Positions 1 to 8,252 of a DNA stretch of 64,000 nt are shown here, piece by piece. The stretch's first letter is position 1; every line of letters begins with the position of its first letter. Source of the DNA: Micromonospora ferruginea. Lineage in GTDB: Bacteria > Actinomycetota > Actinomycetes > Mycobacteriales > Micromonosporaceae. Below the pieces are notes generated by a model. It was not told where the DNA came from, searched no databases, and saw only the letters and a program-made list of their open reading frames with translations. A program made the position numbers and the translations under genes. Where the stretch lies: the NCBI RefSeq assembly GCF_013694245.2, contig NZ_CP059322.2, forward strand, positions 678,001 to 742,000, given 5' to 3'.

Positions 1-605
1 ACGCCAGGCGGGCGGAGGCGGTGGCGCGGCTGCGTACCGAGGGTGTCGACGCGTTCGGGGTCGCGCTCGACGTCACCTCCGACGACAGCGTCGCCGCGGC
101 GGCGACGACCGTCGAACGGACCGCCGGGCGGCTCGACGTGCTGGTCAACAACGCCGGCATCTCCGGGCCGGCCGACGGCGGCGTGCAGGACCCGACGACG
201 CTCGACCTCGACGTCCTGCGCACCGTGCTGAACACGAACGTGTTCGGGGTGATCCGGGTGACCAACGCGATGCTGCCGCTGCTGCGCCGCGCACCGTCGC
301 CCCGCGTCGTCAACGTGTCGAGCAACATGGGCTCGTTGACGTTGCGGACCGGCCCGGTGCTGGCCGCCTACGCCCCGTCGAAGACGCTGCTCAACAGCAT
401 CACCACCCAGTACGCGCGCCACCTCGCCGACACGGACGTCATCGTCAACGCGGCCTGCCCCGGCTGGGTGGCGACCGACTTCACCAACTTCGCCGCACCG
501 CGTACCCCGGAGCAGGGCGCCGCTATCGTCGTCCGGCTGGCCACGCTGCCCGACGACGGACCACGCGGCGGCTTCTTCGACGACGCCGGCGCGATCCCCT
601 GGTGA
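1..605 (+). CDS. Short-chain dehydrogenase/reductase, 5' end cut by the window edge
   Basis: The reading frame is open from the first bases, so the real start and the TGxxxGxG Rossmann motif lie upstream of the window. The visible part has the NNAG motif (VNNAGISGPADGG), the catalytic serine region (VVNVSSNMGS) and the catalytic YxxxK-like segment (YAPSKTLLN), followed by a PGWVATD segment, which are the classical SDR landmarks. It is an NAD(P)-dependent soluble oxidoreductase. The substrate cannot be told from sequence. The C-terminal segment (EGAAIVVRLATLPDDGPRGGFFDD-like region) resembles carbonyl-reductase-like SDRs. A GTG at position 21 is only an internal codon. Confidence 0.88.
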   Translation, partial: ARRAEAVARLRTEGVDAFGVALDVTSDDSVAAAATTVERTAGRLDVLVNNAGISGPADGGVQDPTTLDLDVLRTVLNTNVFGVIRVTNAMLPLLRRAPSPRVVNVSSNMGSLTLRTGPVLAAYAPSKTLLNSITTQYARHLADTDVIVNAACPGWVATDFTNFAAPRTPEQGAAIVVRLATLPDDGPRGGFFDDAGAIPW

Positions 606-660
606 GGGCGAGGCCGGCCGGCGGCTCCCGGGACGGGCACCGCCGGCCGCCCGCCACCGG

Positions 661-2070
661 TCAGCGGTGGGCGTTGCTCGGCCGCCCCCACGGACCGGTG
701 ATCGCGAACACGTAGCCCGGGGTCTGGATGTTGGCGAACAGGATCTTCCCGTCCGCGCTGAACGTCGGCCCGGTGAATTCGCTGTCGTTCAGCTCGTTGC
801 GGGCCAGCGCGTACGCCTTGCCCTGCTCGGTGACGCCGACCAGGTGCGACACCCCCTCGCCGTCCTCGGCCAGGATCACCCCGCCGTACGGGGAGACGGT
901 GATGTTGTCCGGCCCGTCGTAGTTGCCGTTGTCGGCCTCCGGGTCGGTGTTCACCCCGAAGATGGTCTTCAGCGTGACGGTCTGCCGGCGCGGGTCGTAG
1001 AACCAGACCTGCCCGTCGTGCTCGTGGACGCTGCCGTCGTCGAGCCGGGCGTAGCTGGCCACGAAGTAGGCGCCGCCGTCGCCCCACCAGGCGCCCTCCA
1101 GCTTGCGGCTGCGGGTCACCTCGCCGTCGGCGAACTGCTTGCGCACCGACACGGTCCGGGCGTCCCGGTCCGGCACCTCCACCCACTCCACCTGGTAGCG
1201 GGTACCAGGTGTGGTGGCCTCGGACAGGTCGGCCACGTGCCCGTCGCCGCGCCGGCAGCGCATCGCCTCCAGGGTGCCGGCGGTGGCGCCGTCCGGCCGC
1301 TGGGCGAGCGCGCGCAGCGCGCCCTTGCCGGCCCGGAAGCCGGCCGGCGGCGTCCACCGGAAGTACAGGCCGTTCGGCCCGCTCGCGTCCTCGGTCAGAT
1401 AGATCGAGTGGGTGTACGGGTCGACCGCCACCGCCTCGTGGGAGTAGCGGCCGAGGAACGTCAGCGGCACCGGGTCGGCGTTGGCGGCCCGGTCGTGCGG
1501 GTCGACCTCGAAGACGTACCCGTGGTCCTTGAGGAACTGACCGCCGGCCCGCTGTTCGGTCTCCTCGCAGGTCAGCCAGGTGCCCCACGGGGTGATGCCG
1601 CCGGCGCAGTTGTTGTGCGTGCCGGCCACGCTGACGTACTCGCGCAGCCGCCGGCCCTGCTTGTCCACCTCGATGGTGGTGGTGCCGCCGCGCGCGCCCG
1701 GGTCGTAGGTGAGGCCGGGCAGCGCCGGCACCGGGTAGGGCTCGGTGCCACCGATCTCGTGGTTGTTCACCAGCACCGAGCCGCGCGGGCCGCGGAAGCA
1801 GCCGGTGCCGTCGGCGTCGCTGGGGGTGGGCTGGCCCGACTCCAGCAGCGTCGCGCCCGCCTGCGCGACGACGGTGTAGGAGAAGCCGGGCGGGAGGGCC
1901 AACAGGCCGGCGGGGTCCGGCACCAGGTCGCCGTAGCCGACCGCGGGACGGCAGGCGGCCCGGGCCGCGGCGGGGCCGGCGATGGCGTCCAGGTTGCCGG
2001 CCACCACGATGCCGAGGCCGCCGGCCGCGCCGCCGAGCAGGGCTCGCCGGGAGAGGGGAGAGGAGGTCAC
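661..2070 (-). CDS. PhoX-family (DUF839) secreted phosphatase-like protein
   Basis: This is a protein of about 469 residues whose N-terminus carries a twin-arginine signal (SRRALLGG followed by a hydrophobic stretch and an alanine-rich cleavage region), so export by Tat in folded, cofactor-loaded form is expected. The body has PhoX/DUF839 hallmarks: NNHEIGGTEPYP, TPWGTWLTCEETE, SHEAVAVDP and YLTEDASGPNGLYFRW. PhoX proteins are Ca/Fe-dependent alkaline phosphatases that release phosphate from organic esters outside the cell, and many family members are uncharacterised. I chose the GTG at 2070 because AGGAAGG lies about 10 nt upstream; the longer frame to 2112 lacks a ribosome site. It is divergent from the FtsK-type gene with a 188-bp gap. 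Confidence 0.87.
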   Translation of the reverse strand: MTSSPLSRRALLGGAAGGLGIVVAGNLDAIAGPAAARAACRPAVGYGDLVPDPAGLLALPPGFSYTVVAQAGATLLESGQPTPSDADGTGCFRGPRGSVLVNNHEIGGTEPYPVPALPGLTYDPGARGGTTTIEVDKQGRRLREYVSVAGTHNNCAGGITPWGTWLTCEETEQRAGGQFLKDHGYVFEVDPHDRAANADPVPLTFLGRYSHEAVAVDPYTHSIYLTEDASGPNGLYFRWTPPAGFRAGKGALRALAQRPDGATAGTLEAMRCRRGDGHVADLSEATTPGTRYQVEWVEVPDRDARTVSVRKQFADGEVTRSRKLEGAWWGDGGAYFVASYARLDDGSVHEHDGQVWFYDPRRQTVTLKTIFGVNTDPEADNGNYDGPDNITVSPYGGVILAEDGEGVSHLVGVTEQGKAYALARNELNDSEFTGPTFSADGKILFANIQTPGYVFAITGPWGRPSNAHR

Positions 2071-2258
2071 GTCGTCGCCTTCCTGTGCACACGAGGTTGC
2101 ACTGGCAGGCAAGTCCGGTCGCGGGAACGGCGGGCGGCGGGATCGGCCGCCGCCGGGTGAACAGTGGACGAACCTCGGGTGCCGAGCGCGCCGTGCCCCG
2201 CTCGCGCGCGTCCGTTAGGGTTCCCTCGATCGCATCCGGCGGCGTCGAAGGGCGGACG

Positions 2259-4778
2259 GTGAACAGGCTCGCGGCGGCGTACCGGCAGGCGGTCGACCGG
2301 CACCGGCAGGCGCTGCGTCACTGGGAGGCGGCCCGGCGGATGCTGGGCGCCGCCGGCCCGGCCCCCGTCGGCAGCCCCGAGCTGGTCGCCCGGCTGGCCC
2401 GGCTGGGCGGTGAGCTGGCCGCCGCGGTGCCCGGCACCGCCCGCGTCGCGACCCACCCCGTTCCGGTACGCCTCGGCGAGGCGACCACCGTCGACGGCGT
2501 GTTCCCGGTGCTCGTGCCGGTGGGGGCGGGCGCCCACCTGGCGATCGACGCCGACGCCCGGGACCCGCGCGTCGGTGAGCTGCTGCGCGCGGTGGTGGTG
2601 CGGCTGCTCACCGCTGCCCCGGCCGGCGCGGTCCGGGTGGTCGGCGTCGACCAGGCCGCGTTCGGCGCGGCGTTCCTGCCGCTGCGCCCGCTGCAAGACG
2701 CCGGGGTGCTCGCCGCGGCGGCGACCACCGAGGCGGAGACGACCGCGCTGCTGGACGCCGCGGAGCGGCACGCGCGTACCGCCCAACGGGCCGACCCGGA
2801 GGACCGCGAACTGCTGGTGGTGGTCGCCGCGTCGGCGCCGCCGGCGCGGGAGCTGGCCCGGTTGGCCGCGCTCACCCACGCCGGCCCGGCCGCGGCGGTC
2901 TGCGTGCTGCTGGCCGGCTACGCACCGGCCGGTCCGGCGGCGGGCGGCGCGCCGCCGCTGGGGGCCACCACGCAGCTCCGGGTCACCGAGCGCTACACCC
3001 TGGTCGGCGACCCGCCGGGGCGGCCGTTCAGCACCGACGGCAGCGGGCTGGCCGCGCCCGTCGTCCTCGACGGCGACCCGTCGCACGCCGCGGTCACCGC
3101 GCTGGCCCGCCGGCTCGCCGAGGCCGCCGACGACAGCTCCGGCGTCACGTTCGCCGACCTGCTGCCGGCGCGGCGTTGGACGGAGTCGGCCGGCGCCGGC
3201 CTGCGTACCGTGCTCGGCCGGGCCGGCCGCAAGCCGGTGACCGTCGGGTTCGACGACGCCACGCCGCACTGGCTGGTCGGCGGGCGCACCGGCGCCGGCA
3301 AGACGGTCCTGCTGCTCGACGTGCTCTACGGGCTGGCCGCCCGCTACTCCCCGGCCGAGCTGCGGCTGATGCTGCTCGACTTCAAGGAGGGGGTCAGCTT
3401 CACCGAGTTCGTGCCCACCGGACGCGACCCGTCCTGGCTGCCGCACGCCCGCGCCGTCGGCATCGAGTCCGACCGGGAGTACGGCGTGGCCGTGCTCCGG
3501 GAACTGCGCGCCGAACTGGCCCGCCGGGCCGACCTGCTCAAGCGCCACGGCGTCAGCCGGCTCGCCGACGTGCCGCCGAACGCCCGGCCGCCCCGGATCG
3601 TCACCGTCGTCGACGAGTTCCACGTGCTGTTCGCCGGCAACGACGCGCTGGCCCGGCAGGCCGTCGACCTGATCGAGGAACTGGCCCGCAAGGGCCGCTC
3701 GTACGGCCTGCACCTGGTGCTGGCCAGCCAGAGCACCACCGGCATCGAGGCCCTCTACGGCCGGGCCGAGGCCATCTTCGGCCAGTTCCCGCTGCGCATC
3801 GCCCTGCCCGGCGGGGACGCCGTGCTCGACCCGCGCAACGACGCCGCGCGCGGGCTCACCGTCGGCACCGCGGTGGTGAACACCGCCGCCGGCGCGCCCG
3901 GCGCCGACGTCGAGGTGCGCTTCCCGGACGCGCACGCCGCCGCGGCCGACCTCGCGGCGCTGCGCCACGAGCTGCACGCCGCCCGGCCGGAAGGGTCCGC
4001 GCCGCCGGCGGTCTTCCGCGGCCACGACACGCCCCGGCTCACCGACGACCCCGCCTGGGCCGCGCTGGCGCCCGGCGCCGACCCGCCGTACGCGCTCGTC
4101 GGCCGCGTCGTGGACGTCGCCGGCAGCCCGGCCGGGTTCGCGCTCGACGCCAGCCCCGGCCGGCACCTGGCCGTCGTCGGCACCGCCGCCGCCGGCGCCG
4201 AGGTGCTCCGCTGCGCCGCGCGGTCCCTGGCCCGCCAGCACGCCCCCGGGACCGCCCGGTTCCTGTTCGCGCCGCTGGCCCCCGGCACCACCGACCTCGC
4301 CGACGACCTGGCCATGACGCTGGCCGCCGCCGGCCACGCGGTGCGCCGCCTCGACGCCGCCGCGCTGCGCGCCTTCCTCGCCGAGGCGGCCGGGGACGGC
4401 GGCGCCCCGGGCCGCACCTGCCTGGTGGTGTTCGGGATGGACGCCGCCGCCGGCACGCTGGCCGCCACCGACCCGGGCACCTTCCGCTCCGGCCACGACG
4501 ACCTGCGCGCGGTGCTGCGCCACGGCCCGGCGCGTGGCGTGCACGTGCTCGGCTGGTGGCGCGGGCTGCGCCGGCTCGCCGACGACCTCGGCGGCAGCGG
4601 CCACCGCGACGACGTGACCGGCCTGGTCGCGCTGAACGTGCCGGCCGCCGACCTCGGCCTGCACCTGGGCGTGCACGACCTCGCCTATACACCGCGCGAG
4701 GGCCGGGCCCTGCTGGTCGACCGGCACGAGCACCGCACCGCCCTGATCGTGCCGTTCACCGAGGACGGTGAGTCGTGA
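2259..4778 (+). CDS. FtsK/SpoIIIE-type ATPase, stand-alone
   Basis: The product is a cytoplasmic motor-type ATPase of about 839 residues. The N-terminal ~340 residues are alanine-rich and helical and contain no membrane segments, unlike chromosomal FtsK. A clear Walker A (GGRTGAGKTVLL) lies near residue 341, and a Walker B (VTVVDEFHVLF) follows at about 450. A second module starting near residue 630 has a degenerate P-loop (VVGTAAAGAEV) without the GK(T/S), so the protein resembles tandem-ATPase translocases in which only one site is active. It starts at a GTG and its stop overlaps the next gene (GTGA), so the two are translationally coupled. The substrate is unknown; DNA or protein translocation by the pair is inference. 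A TAGGGT at 2216 is a plausible -10. Confidence 0.82.
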   Translation: MNRLAAAYRQAVDRHRQALRHWEAARRMLGAAGPAPVGSPELVARLARLGGELAAAVPGTARVATHPVPVRLGEATTVDGVFPVLVPVGAGAHLAIDADARDPRVGELLRAVVVRLLTAAPAGAVRVVGVDQAAFGAAFLPLRPLQDAGVLAAAATTEAETTALLDAAERHARTAQRADPEDRELLVVVAASAPPARELARLAALTHAGPAAAVCVLLAGYAPAGPAAGGAPPLGATTQLRVTERYTLVGDPPGRPFSTDGSGLAAPVVLDGDPSHAAVTALARRLAEAADDSSGVTFADLLPARRWTESAGAGLRTVLGRAGRKPVTVGFDDATPHWLVGGRTGAGKTVLLLDVLYGLAARYSPAELRLMLLDFKEGVSFTEFVPTGRDPSWLPHARAVGIESDREYGVAVLRELRAELARRADLLKRHGVSRLADVPPNARPPRIVTVVDEFHVLFAGNDALARQAVDLIEELARKGRSYGLHLVLASQSTTGIEALYGRAEAIFGQFPLRIALPGGDAVLDPRNDAARGLTVGTAVVNTAAGAPGADVEVRFPDAHAAAADLAALRHELHAARPEGSAPPAVFRGHDTPRLTDDPAWAALAPGADPPYALVGRVVDVAGSPAGFALDASPGRHLAVVGTAAAGAEVLRCAARSLARQHAPGTARFLFAPLAPGTTDLADDLAMTLAAAGHAVRRLDAAALRAFLAEAAGDGGAPGRTCLVVFGMDAAAGTLAATDPGTFRSGHDDLRAVLRHGPARGVHVLGWWRGLRRLADDLGGSGHRDDVTGLVALNVPAADLGLHLGVHDLAYTPREGRALLVDRHEHRTALIVPFTEDGES

Positions 4779-5677
4779 GCGGGTTCGACGAGTACGCCGC
4801 GCTGATCCGGGAGTTGTCCACCCGGCAGCGCGGCGGTGAGCGCGCGATCGCCGCCGAGGCCCAGCGCCGGCGTGAGCTGCAGTCCGGGGTGGACACGCTC
4901 GGTCGCCGGCTGGCCGCCCAGGGCGCGCACCTCGACCGGCTCGGCGAGGCGATCGGCACCCCGATGACGTCCCTCCCCGACGCGCCACCGGCCGGACCCG
5001 CACCGGCCGCCGCGCCGGGCACCACGGCCGGTCCCGGCCCGGCGGGTGCACCCGGCCCGGTGAACGCACCCGGCCGAACCGGTGCGCCCGGATCGGTGGG
5101 TGCATCCGGCGCGGGGACGGGACACGGGTCGGGAGCCGGATCCGCGGCGAGCGCCGGACACGGGCGCGGAACAGGGGACGGGACGATCGGCGGCGGAGCC
5201 GCCGCGCCGGGGCGGTCGGGTGTCGGGGCATACCCCGACGGGAGCATGCCCACCGGCGACCCGGCGGCGGATCTGGCGGCGGCCGGGCGGCTGGCCGACG
5301 CGGCCGACCGGCACGGACAGGAGACCGAGGCGCTGGCCCGGCGGCCGGTGCTGCTGCCGACCTGGTCGGCGCCGGCCCGGGCGGTCGCGGTCTACGCGGG
5401 GTGCGCGCTGGTCGGCTCGCTGCTCATGCTGATCGCGCTGGTCGGCTCGCCGCTGCCGGTGTCCGGGATGGACCTGGTGGCGGCGGTGTCCTGTGCGGGC
5501 GTACCGCTGATGTCCTTCCTGGCCGGCCAGCTCGTGCTGGCGCGCTGGGGTCGCCCCGTGCTGGCCGACGGCGAGACCCCACCCGGCCGCTACGTCCCGC
5601 TGGGCTTCGTCATCTGCGCCCTGGTCTCCCCGTCCCTGTTCTGCCTCTACCTGGTCCTCTTCCGCCTCCTCCGCTGA
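4775..5677 (+). CDS. Hypothetical membrane protein coupled to FtsK-type ATPase
   Basis: This protein of about 300 residues starts at a GTG inside the stop region of the upstream ATPase gene. Residues 1-60 are charged and predicted helical or coiled coil (RQRGGERAIAAEAQRRRELQ region). Residues 65-150 are a long Gly/Ala/Pro/Ser-rich linker of low complexity. The C-terminal third carries three hydrophobic segments (around VAVYAGCALVGSLLMLIALV, MDLVAAVSCAGVPLMSFLAG and PLGFVICALVSPSLFCLYLV) and ends shortly after the last one. I recognise no catalytic motif. The layout suggests a membrane anchor or docking partner for the soluble ATPase, which is inference from coupling and topology. Confidence 0.72.
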   Translation: MSGFDEYAALIRELSTRQRGGERAIAAEAQRRRELQSGVDTLGRRLAAQGAHLDRLGEAIGTPMTSLPDAPPAGPAPAAAPGTTAGPGPAGAPGPVNAPGRTGAPGSVGASGAGTGHGSGAGSAASAGHGRGTGDGTIGGGAAAPGRSGVGAYPDGSMPTGDPAADLAAAGRLADAADRHGQETEALARRPVLLPTWSAPARAVAVYAGCALVGSLLMLIALVGSPLPVSGMDLVAAVSCAGVPLMSFLAGQLVLARWGRPVLADGETPPGRYVPLGFVICALVSPSLFCLYLVLFRLLR

Positions 5678-5690
5678 CCCCCACCCGCGT

Positions 5691-5744
5691 GCTCGCCGTG
5701 CTCGCCGTGCTCGCCGTGCTCGCCGTGCTCGCCGTGCTCGCCGA
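5691..5744 (+). repeat. Six tandem 9-bp units (GCTCGCCGT)
   Basis: Starting 13 bp after the membrane-protein stop codon, the unit GCTCGCCGT is repeated six times in perfect register; the last unit ends in A instead of T. The array runs directly into the left arm of the first palindromic element. Exact short tandem repeats of this kind can vary in copy number by slippage. Confidence 0.95.
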
Positions 5745-5816
5745 TCTTGGAGTTGTGGCGCCCATGATGCGGCTTGCGAGGCTTTTGCGAGGTGCCACAA
5801 CTCCAAGATCGGCGAG
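5737..5816. repeat. Palindromic element, copy 1
   Basis: This is a long inverted repeat with 26-bp arms (5737-5762 and 5791-5816) that match except at one position. The arm core is GATCTTGGAGTTGTGG. The 28-nt loop is not random, because it recurs with few changes in copy 2. It may form a strong RNA or DNA hairpin and could act as a bidirectional terminator for the upstream gene. The repetition with a conserved loop suggests a REP/MITE-like dispersed element rather than a simple terminator. Confidence 0.85.
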
Positions 5817-5881
5817 TTGGGCGAGGCGGGCAGGCGTGGCGGGGTGGCGGCGGCGAGGCGGAGATGCTCGCGGCGTGCACC

Positions 5882-5959
5882 TCGTCGATCAAGGAGTTGT
5901 GGCGCCCAGGATGCGACCTATGAGCCTTTTGCGAGGCGCCACAACTCCAAGATCGGCGA
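5882..5959. repeat. Palindromic element, copy 2
   Basis: This is a second copy of the palindromic element, offset by about 144 bp from copy 1. The arms (about 5882-5906 and 5935-5959) share GGAGTTGTGGCGCC and its complement, with a few mismatches in the outer part. The loop is the same length as in copy 1 (28 nt) and ends with the same CTTTTGCGA. Together they define an element of about 79 bp. Confidence 0.85.
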
Positions 5960-6424
5960 AGCGGTGCGAGGTGGCGGGGACGGGGCGAGGGCGGTTGGGG
6001 CGCGAGGTGCGGCGGGGCAGGGCGGGGCGAGGTGTGGCGGGGCAGGGCGGTGCTAGGCGAGGTGACGTGAGTTGGCGGGGGCGAGGTGAGGCGAAGCGAG
6101 GTGGGCTGCGGAGCGCGGGGTGTTGTGCGGCGGGGGCGGGATGGTGCGACGTGGGGCGAGGTGTGGCGGCGGGGACAGGGTGTGACGTGGGGCGAGGTGC
6201 GGCGGGGTGGATGGTGTGACGTGGGGCGAGGTGAGGCGAAGCGAGGTGGGCTGCGGAGCGCGGGGTGTTGTGCGGCGGGGGTGGGATGGTGTGACGTAGG
6301 GCGAGGTGCGGTGGCGGGACAGGGTGTGACGTGGGGCGAGGTGCGGCGGCGGGACGGGGCTGGGGAGGGGTGGCGGTGGGGTGGGACGGGGTGGGGTGGG
6401 CGGTAGGGTGGCGGGAGGCGACGC
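5960..6424. repeat. G-rich repeat region with a 145-bp-offset duplication
   Basis: This non-coding stretch is strongly G-rich on the + strand and built from variants of GTGACGTGGGGCGAGGTG and GCGAGGTGCGGCGG. A unit of about 126 bp at 6081-6206 recurs at 6226-6351 with few changes. Many runs of three or more G make quadruplex formation on the + strand possible. The frames that stay open through it show only Gly/Arg/Val low complexity, so I do not call a gene. It lies between the FtsK-type pair and a small coiled-coil gene. Confidence 0.85.
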
Positions 6425-6435
6425 GGGGAGGGCTT

Positions 6436-6699
6436 GTGAGCGCTGCGGAGGTCATCGCCAGGCTGGCGGCGGCGGCACAGAAGCTGGACGAGGCGAAGGC
6501 CCGCACGGCTGCCGCCGCGCAGGACGCGGCCGAGGCGCGGGCGCTGGTCGCGGGCGCGCTCGAAGGCGCGACGGCGGGGCCGCTGATCGGGGTGATCGAC
6601 GCCTACCGGCAGGCGCTCGCCCAGGCCGCGCAGGGTGGCGAGCCGGCCCGCCAGCACGTGCAGGAGACCATCGCGAAGGTTCAGGCGCTGGGCAACTGA
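6436..6699 (+). CDS. Small helical hypothetical protein (87 aa, DUF6244-like)
   Basis: The product is an 87-residue, Ala/Glu/Gln/Arg-rich protein that is almost entirely predicted alpha-helix. It begins VSAAEVIARLAAAAQKLDEA and ends VQETIAKVQALGN. No membrane segment or cysteine is present. The GTG start is preceded by GGGGAGGG at about the right distance. It resembles small Micromonosporaceae-restricted proteins of unknown function (DUF6244 type, from memory), which look like short coiled-coil oligomerisers. It sits just after the G-rich repeats and ends 7 bp before the convergent pentapeptide-repeat gene. No function can be assigned. Confidence 0.75.
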   Translation: MSAAEVIARLAAAAQKLDEAKARTAAAAQDAAEARALVAGALEGATAGPLIGVIDAYRQALAQAAQGGEPARQHVQETIAKVQALGN

Positions 6700-6706
6700 C
6701 CGGCCG

Positions 6707-8068
6707 TCACGGGTCGGTGAGGACCAGCCAGTCGCCGTCGCGGCGGGTGACGGTGACGTCGGGCGGCCAGACGTGGGTGACCGCCGTGGACGCGCGGGCC
6801 TGGTCGACGAGGGGCCGGCGGGCCAGGGCGGCGCCCTCGAAGCGGGCCCGGCCGTGGAACACGGCCCGGCCGAAGTTCGTGCCGCCCTCGAAGCGCGCGC
6901 CCTCGAACCAGGCCTCCTCGCCGAACTCGGTCCAGCGGAACAGTGCCATGTCGGCGAAGCGGGCCCGGTGGAAGCCGGCGTACGCGGCGAACGTGGTGTG
7001 TTCCATGGACAGTCCGCTCAGGAACTCCGCGTCCCGGAAGGTGGCGCTGCCGGCGAACGTGGCCCGGTCGAAGCTGCTCGGCTGCCGCAGCGTGGCCCCC
7101 CGGAAGGAGAACTCCCCGAAGCGCGTTCCCCGGCAGGACAGCGCGCCGCCGAGGTCGGCCCGGTCGAAGCTGGTCCGGCCGGTGATCAGCGCGTCGTCGA
7201 GCACGATCTCGGCGTCGCCGGTGAGGTCGTCGCACACCAGGTCGGCGAACTCGGCGGCCAGCCGTAGCCGGCCGTGCGCGACCGCGCCGGCGAGGCTGGT
7301 GGTGCCGGTGCAGACCGCGCTGGTGAGGTCGAGGTCGACCAGGGTGCCGCCGGCGGCGTCGAAGTCGTGCAGCCGGGCGCCGGTCAGGTCCAGCGCGATG
7401 CCGGGCCACCAGGTCTCCCGGTCCGCGCGCAGGTGCCGGGTGAGGGTCCGCTGCGCGGTGCGGCGCACCTCGGTCTCGCGCGGGTCGTCGGGCGCCGGCA
7501 TCCGGAGGTACGCGCAGAGCACCGCCACGATGGTCGGCCGCTGCCCCGGGTTGTCCTGACCGAGCCGCTCCAGCGCGTGCAGGCCGCCCAGGCGTACCCC
7601 CGGGTTGTCGCTGCCGACCAGCTCGATGGCCCGGACGTACAGTTCGGTGAGCCGGCGCTCGGCGGCGTCGTGCTCGGCGGCGGCGGCCTGGCGTTCCTGG
7701 TGCCGCGCGGCGGTCTCGGCGACCGTCTCGGCGTGTGCCTGCACCCGGTCGCGGTGCGTCTGGTCGCGGGCGGCGACGGCCTCCTGGTGCCGCTGGCCGC
7801 GTTCGCTGATCCACTGTCGACGGGCGGCGAGGAGCAGCGCCAGGCCGCCGCCGGTGCCGGCGACCACGGTGAGGCCGGTGCGGATGGCGTCGACGCGCAG
7901 CGTGGCGCGGGTGTCGGGCTGGACGGCCCGGTCGGCTTCGGTGAGCAGCCAGTCGAGCACCAGCCAGCCGAGCAGGCCGGCGAGCAGCAGCCCGAGCAGC
8001 GCCAGCCACCAGGGCATCACCCGGAGCGGTTTCTCCGGCGGTGGTGGGGCGGACACGGCGCCCAGCAT
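6707..8068 (-). CDS. Membrane-anchored pentapeptide-repeat protein
   Basis: This protein of about 453 residues has two N-terminal membrane helices (around WWLALLGLLLAGLLGWLVL and GLTVVAGTGGGLALLLAA). A charged, His/Gln/Arg-rich coiled-coil linker follows, then a helical segment (LTELYVRAIELVGSDNPGVR) common in actinobacterial pentapeptide proteins. From about residue 230 to 420 there are many A(D/N)LXX-type units, here often with Phe at the centre (FDRATFAGSATFRDAEF, FEGARFEGGTNF), which fold as a right-handed beta-helix. The start at 8068 has GGAGG 5-6 nt upstream; a longer frame to 8146 lacks one. The role is unknown; the topology suggests a membrane-tethered cytoplasmic scaffold. Confidence 0.85.
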   Translation of the reverse strand: MLGAVSAPPPPEKPLRVMPWWLALLGLLLAGLLGWLVLDWLLTEADRAVQPDTRATLRVDAIRTGLTVVAGTGGGLALLLAARRQWISERGQRHQEAVAARDQTHRDRVQAHAETVAETAARHQERQAAAAEHDAAERRLTELYVRAIELVGSDNPGVRLGGLHALERLGQDNPGQRPTIVAVLCAYLRMPAPDDPRETEVRRTAQRTLTRHLRADRETWWPGIALDLTGARLHDFDAAGGTLVDLDLTSAVCTGTTSLAGAVAHGRLRLAAEFADLVCDDLTGDAEIVLDDALITGRTSFDRADLGGALSCRGTRFGEFSFRGATLRQPSSFDRATFAGSATFRDAEFLSGLSMEHTTFAAYAGFHRARFADMALFRWTEFGEEAWFEGARFEGGTNFGRAVFHGRARFEGAALARRPLVDQARASTAVTHVWPPDVTVTRRDGDWLVLTDP

Positions 8069-8123
8069 GCCACCCTCCGGCCACCGTCCTGAATGCCGGT
8101 TCGTGCGCCTGGTGGAACAACTG

Positions 8124-8151
8124 GTTACCGGCGCGTAACTTTCCATTGACG
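8124..8151 (+). promoter_or_regulatory. Candidate promoter/operator upstream of the lipase gene
   Basis: A GTTAC...GTAAC inverted repeat at 8124-8139 is followed at once by TTGACG (8146-8151), which would serve as a -35 element. No convincing -10 sits at 17-18 bp (CATCAT is the best). The placement, about 100 bp before the secreted lipase start and upstream of the divergent pentapeptide gene, fits a regulated promoter, but the call is weak. Confidence 0.35.
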
Positions 8152-8252
8152 TGTGTGAAATCGGACACGCATCATCGTTCCCACGATCGATCGGCTCCCA
8201 CCCGTCCCCTCCCGGTCACCCCGGGTGCCTCCTCCCATCGGAGGTGCAGCCC

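Noticed and set aside
2067..5231. Open frame of over 1,000 codons on the minus strand across the FtsK-type gene
   Set aside because: It is an antisense shadow created by high third-position GC. Its translation is Arg/Gly/Pro-rich with no motif, whereas the + strand frame has Walker A and B motifs.
5691..5959. CRISPR-like array
   Set aside because: The repeats are tandem 9-mers and two long palindromes without unique spacers of constant length, and no cas genes are present.
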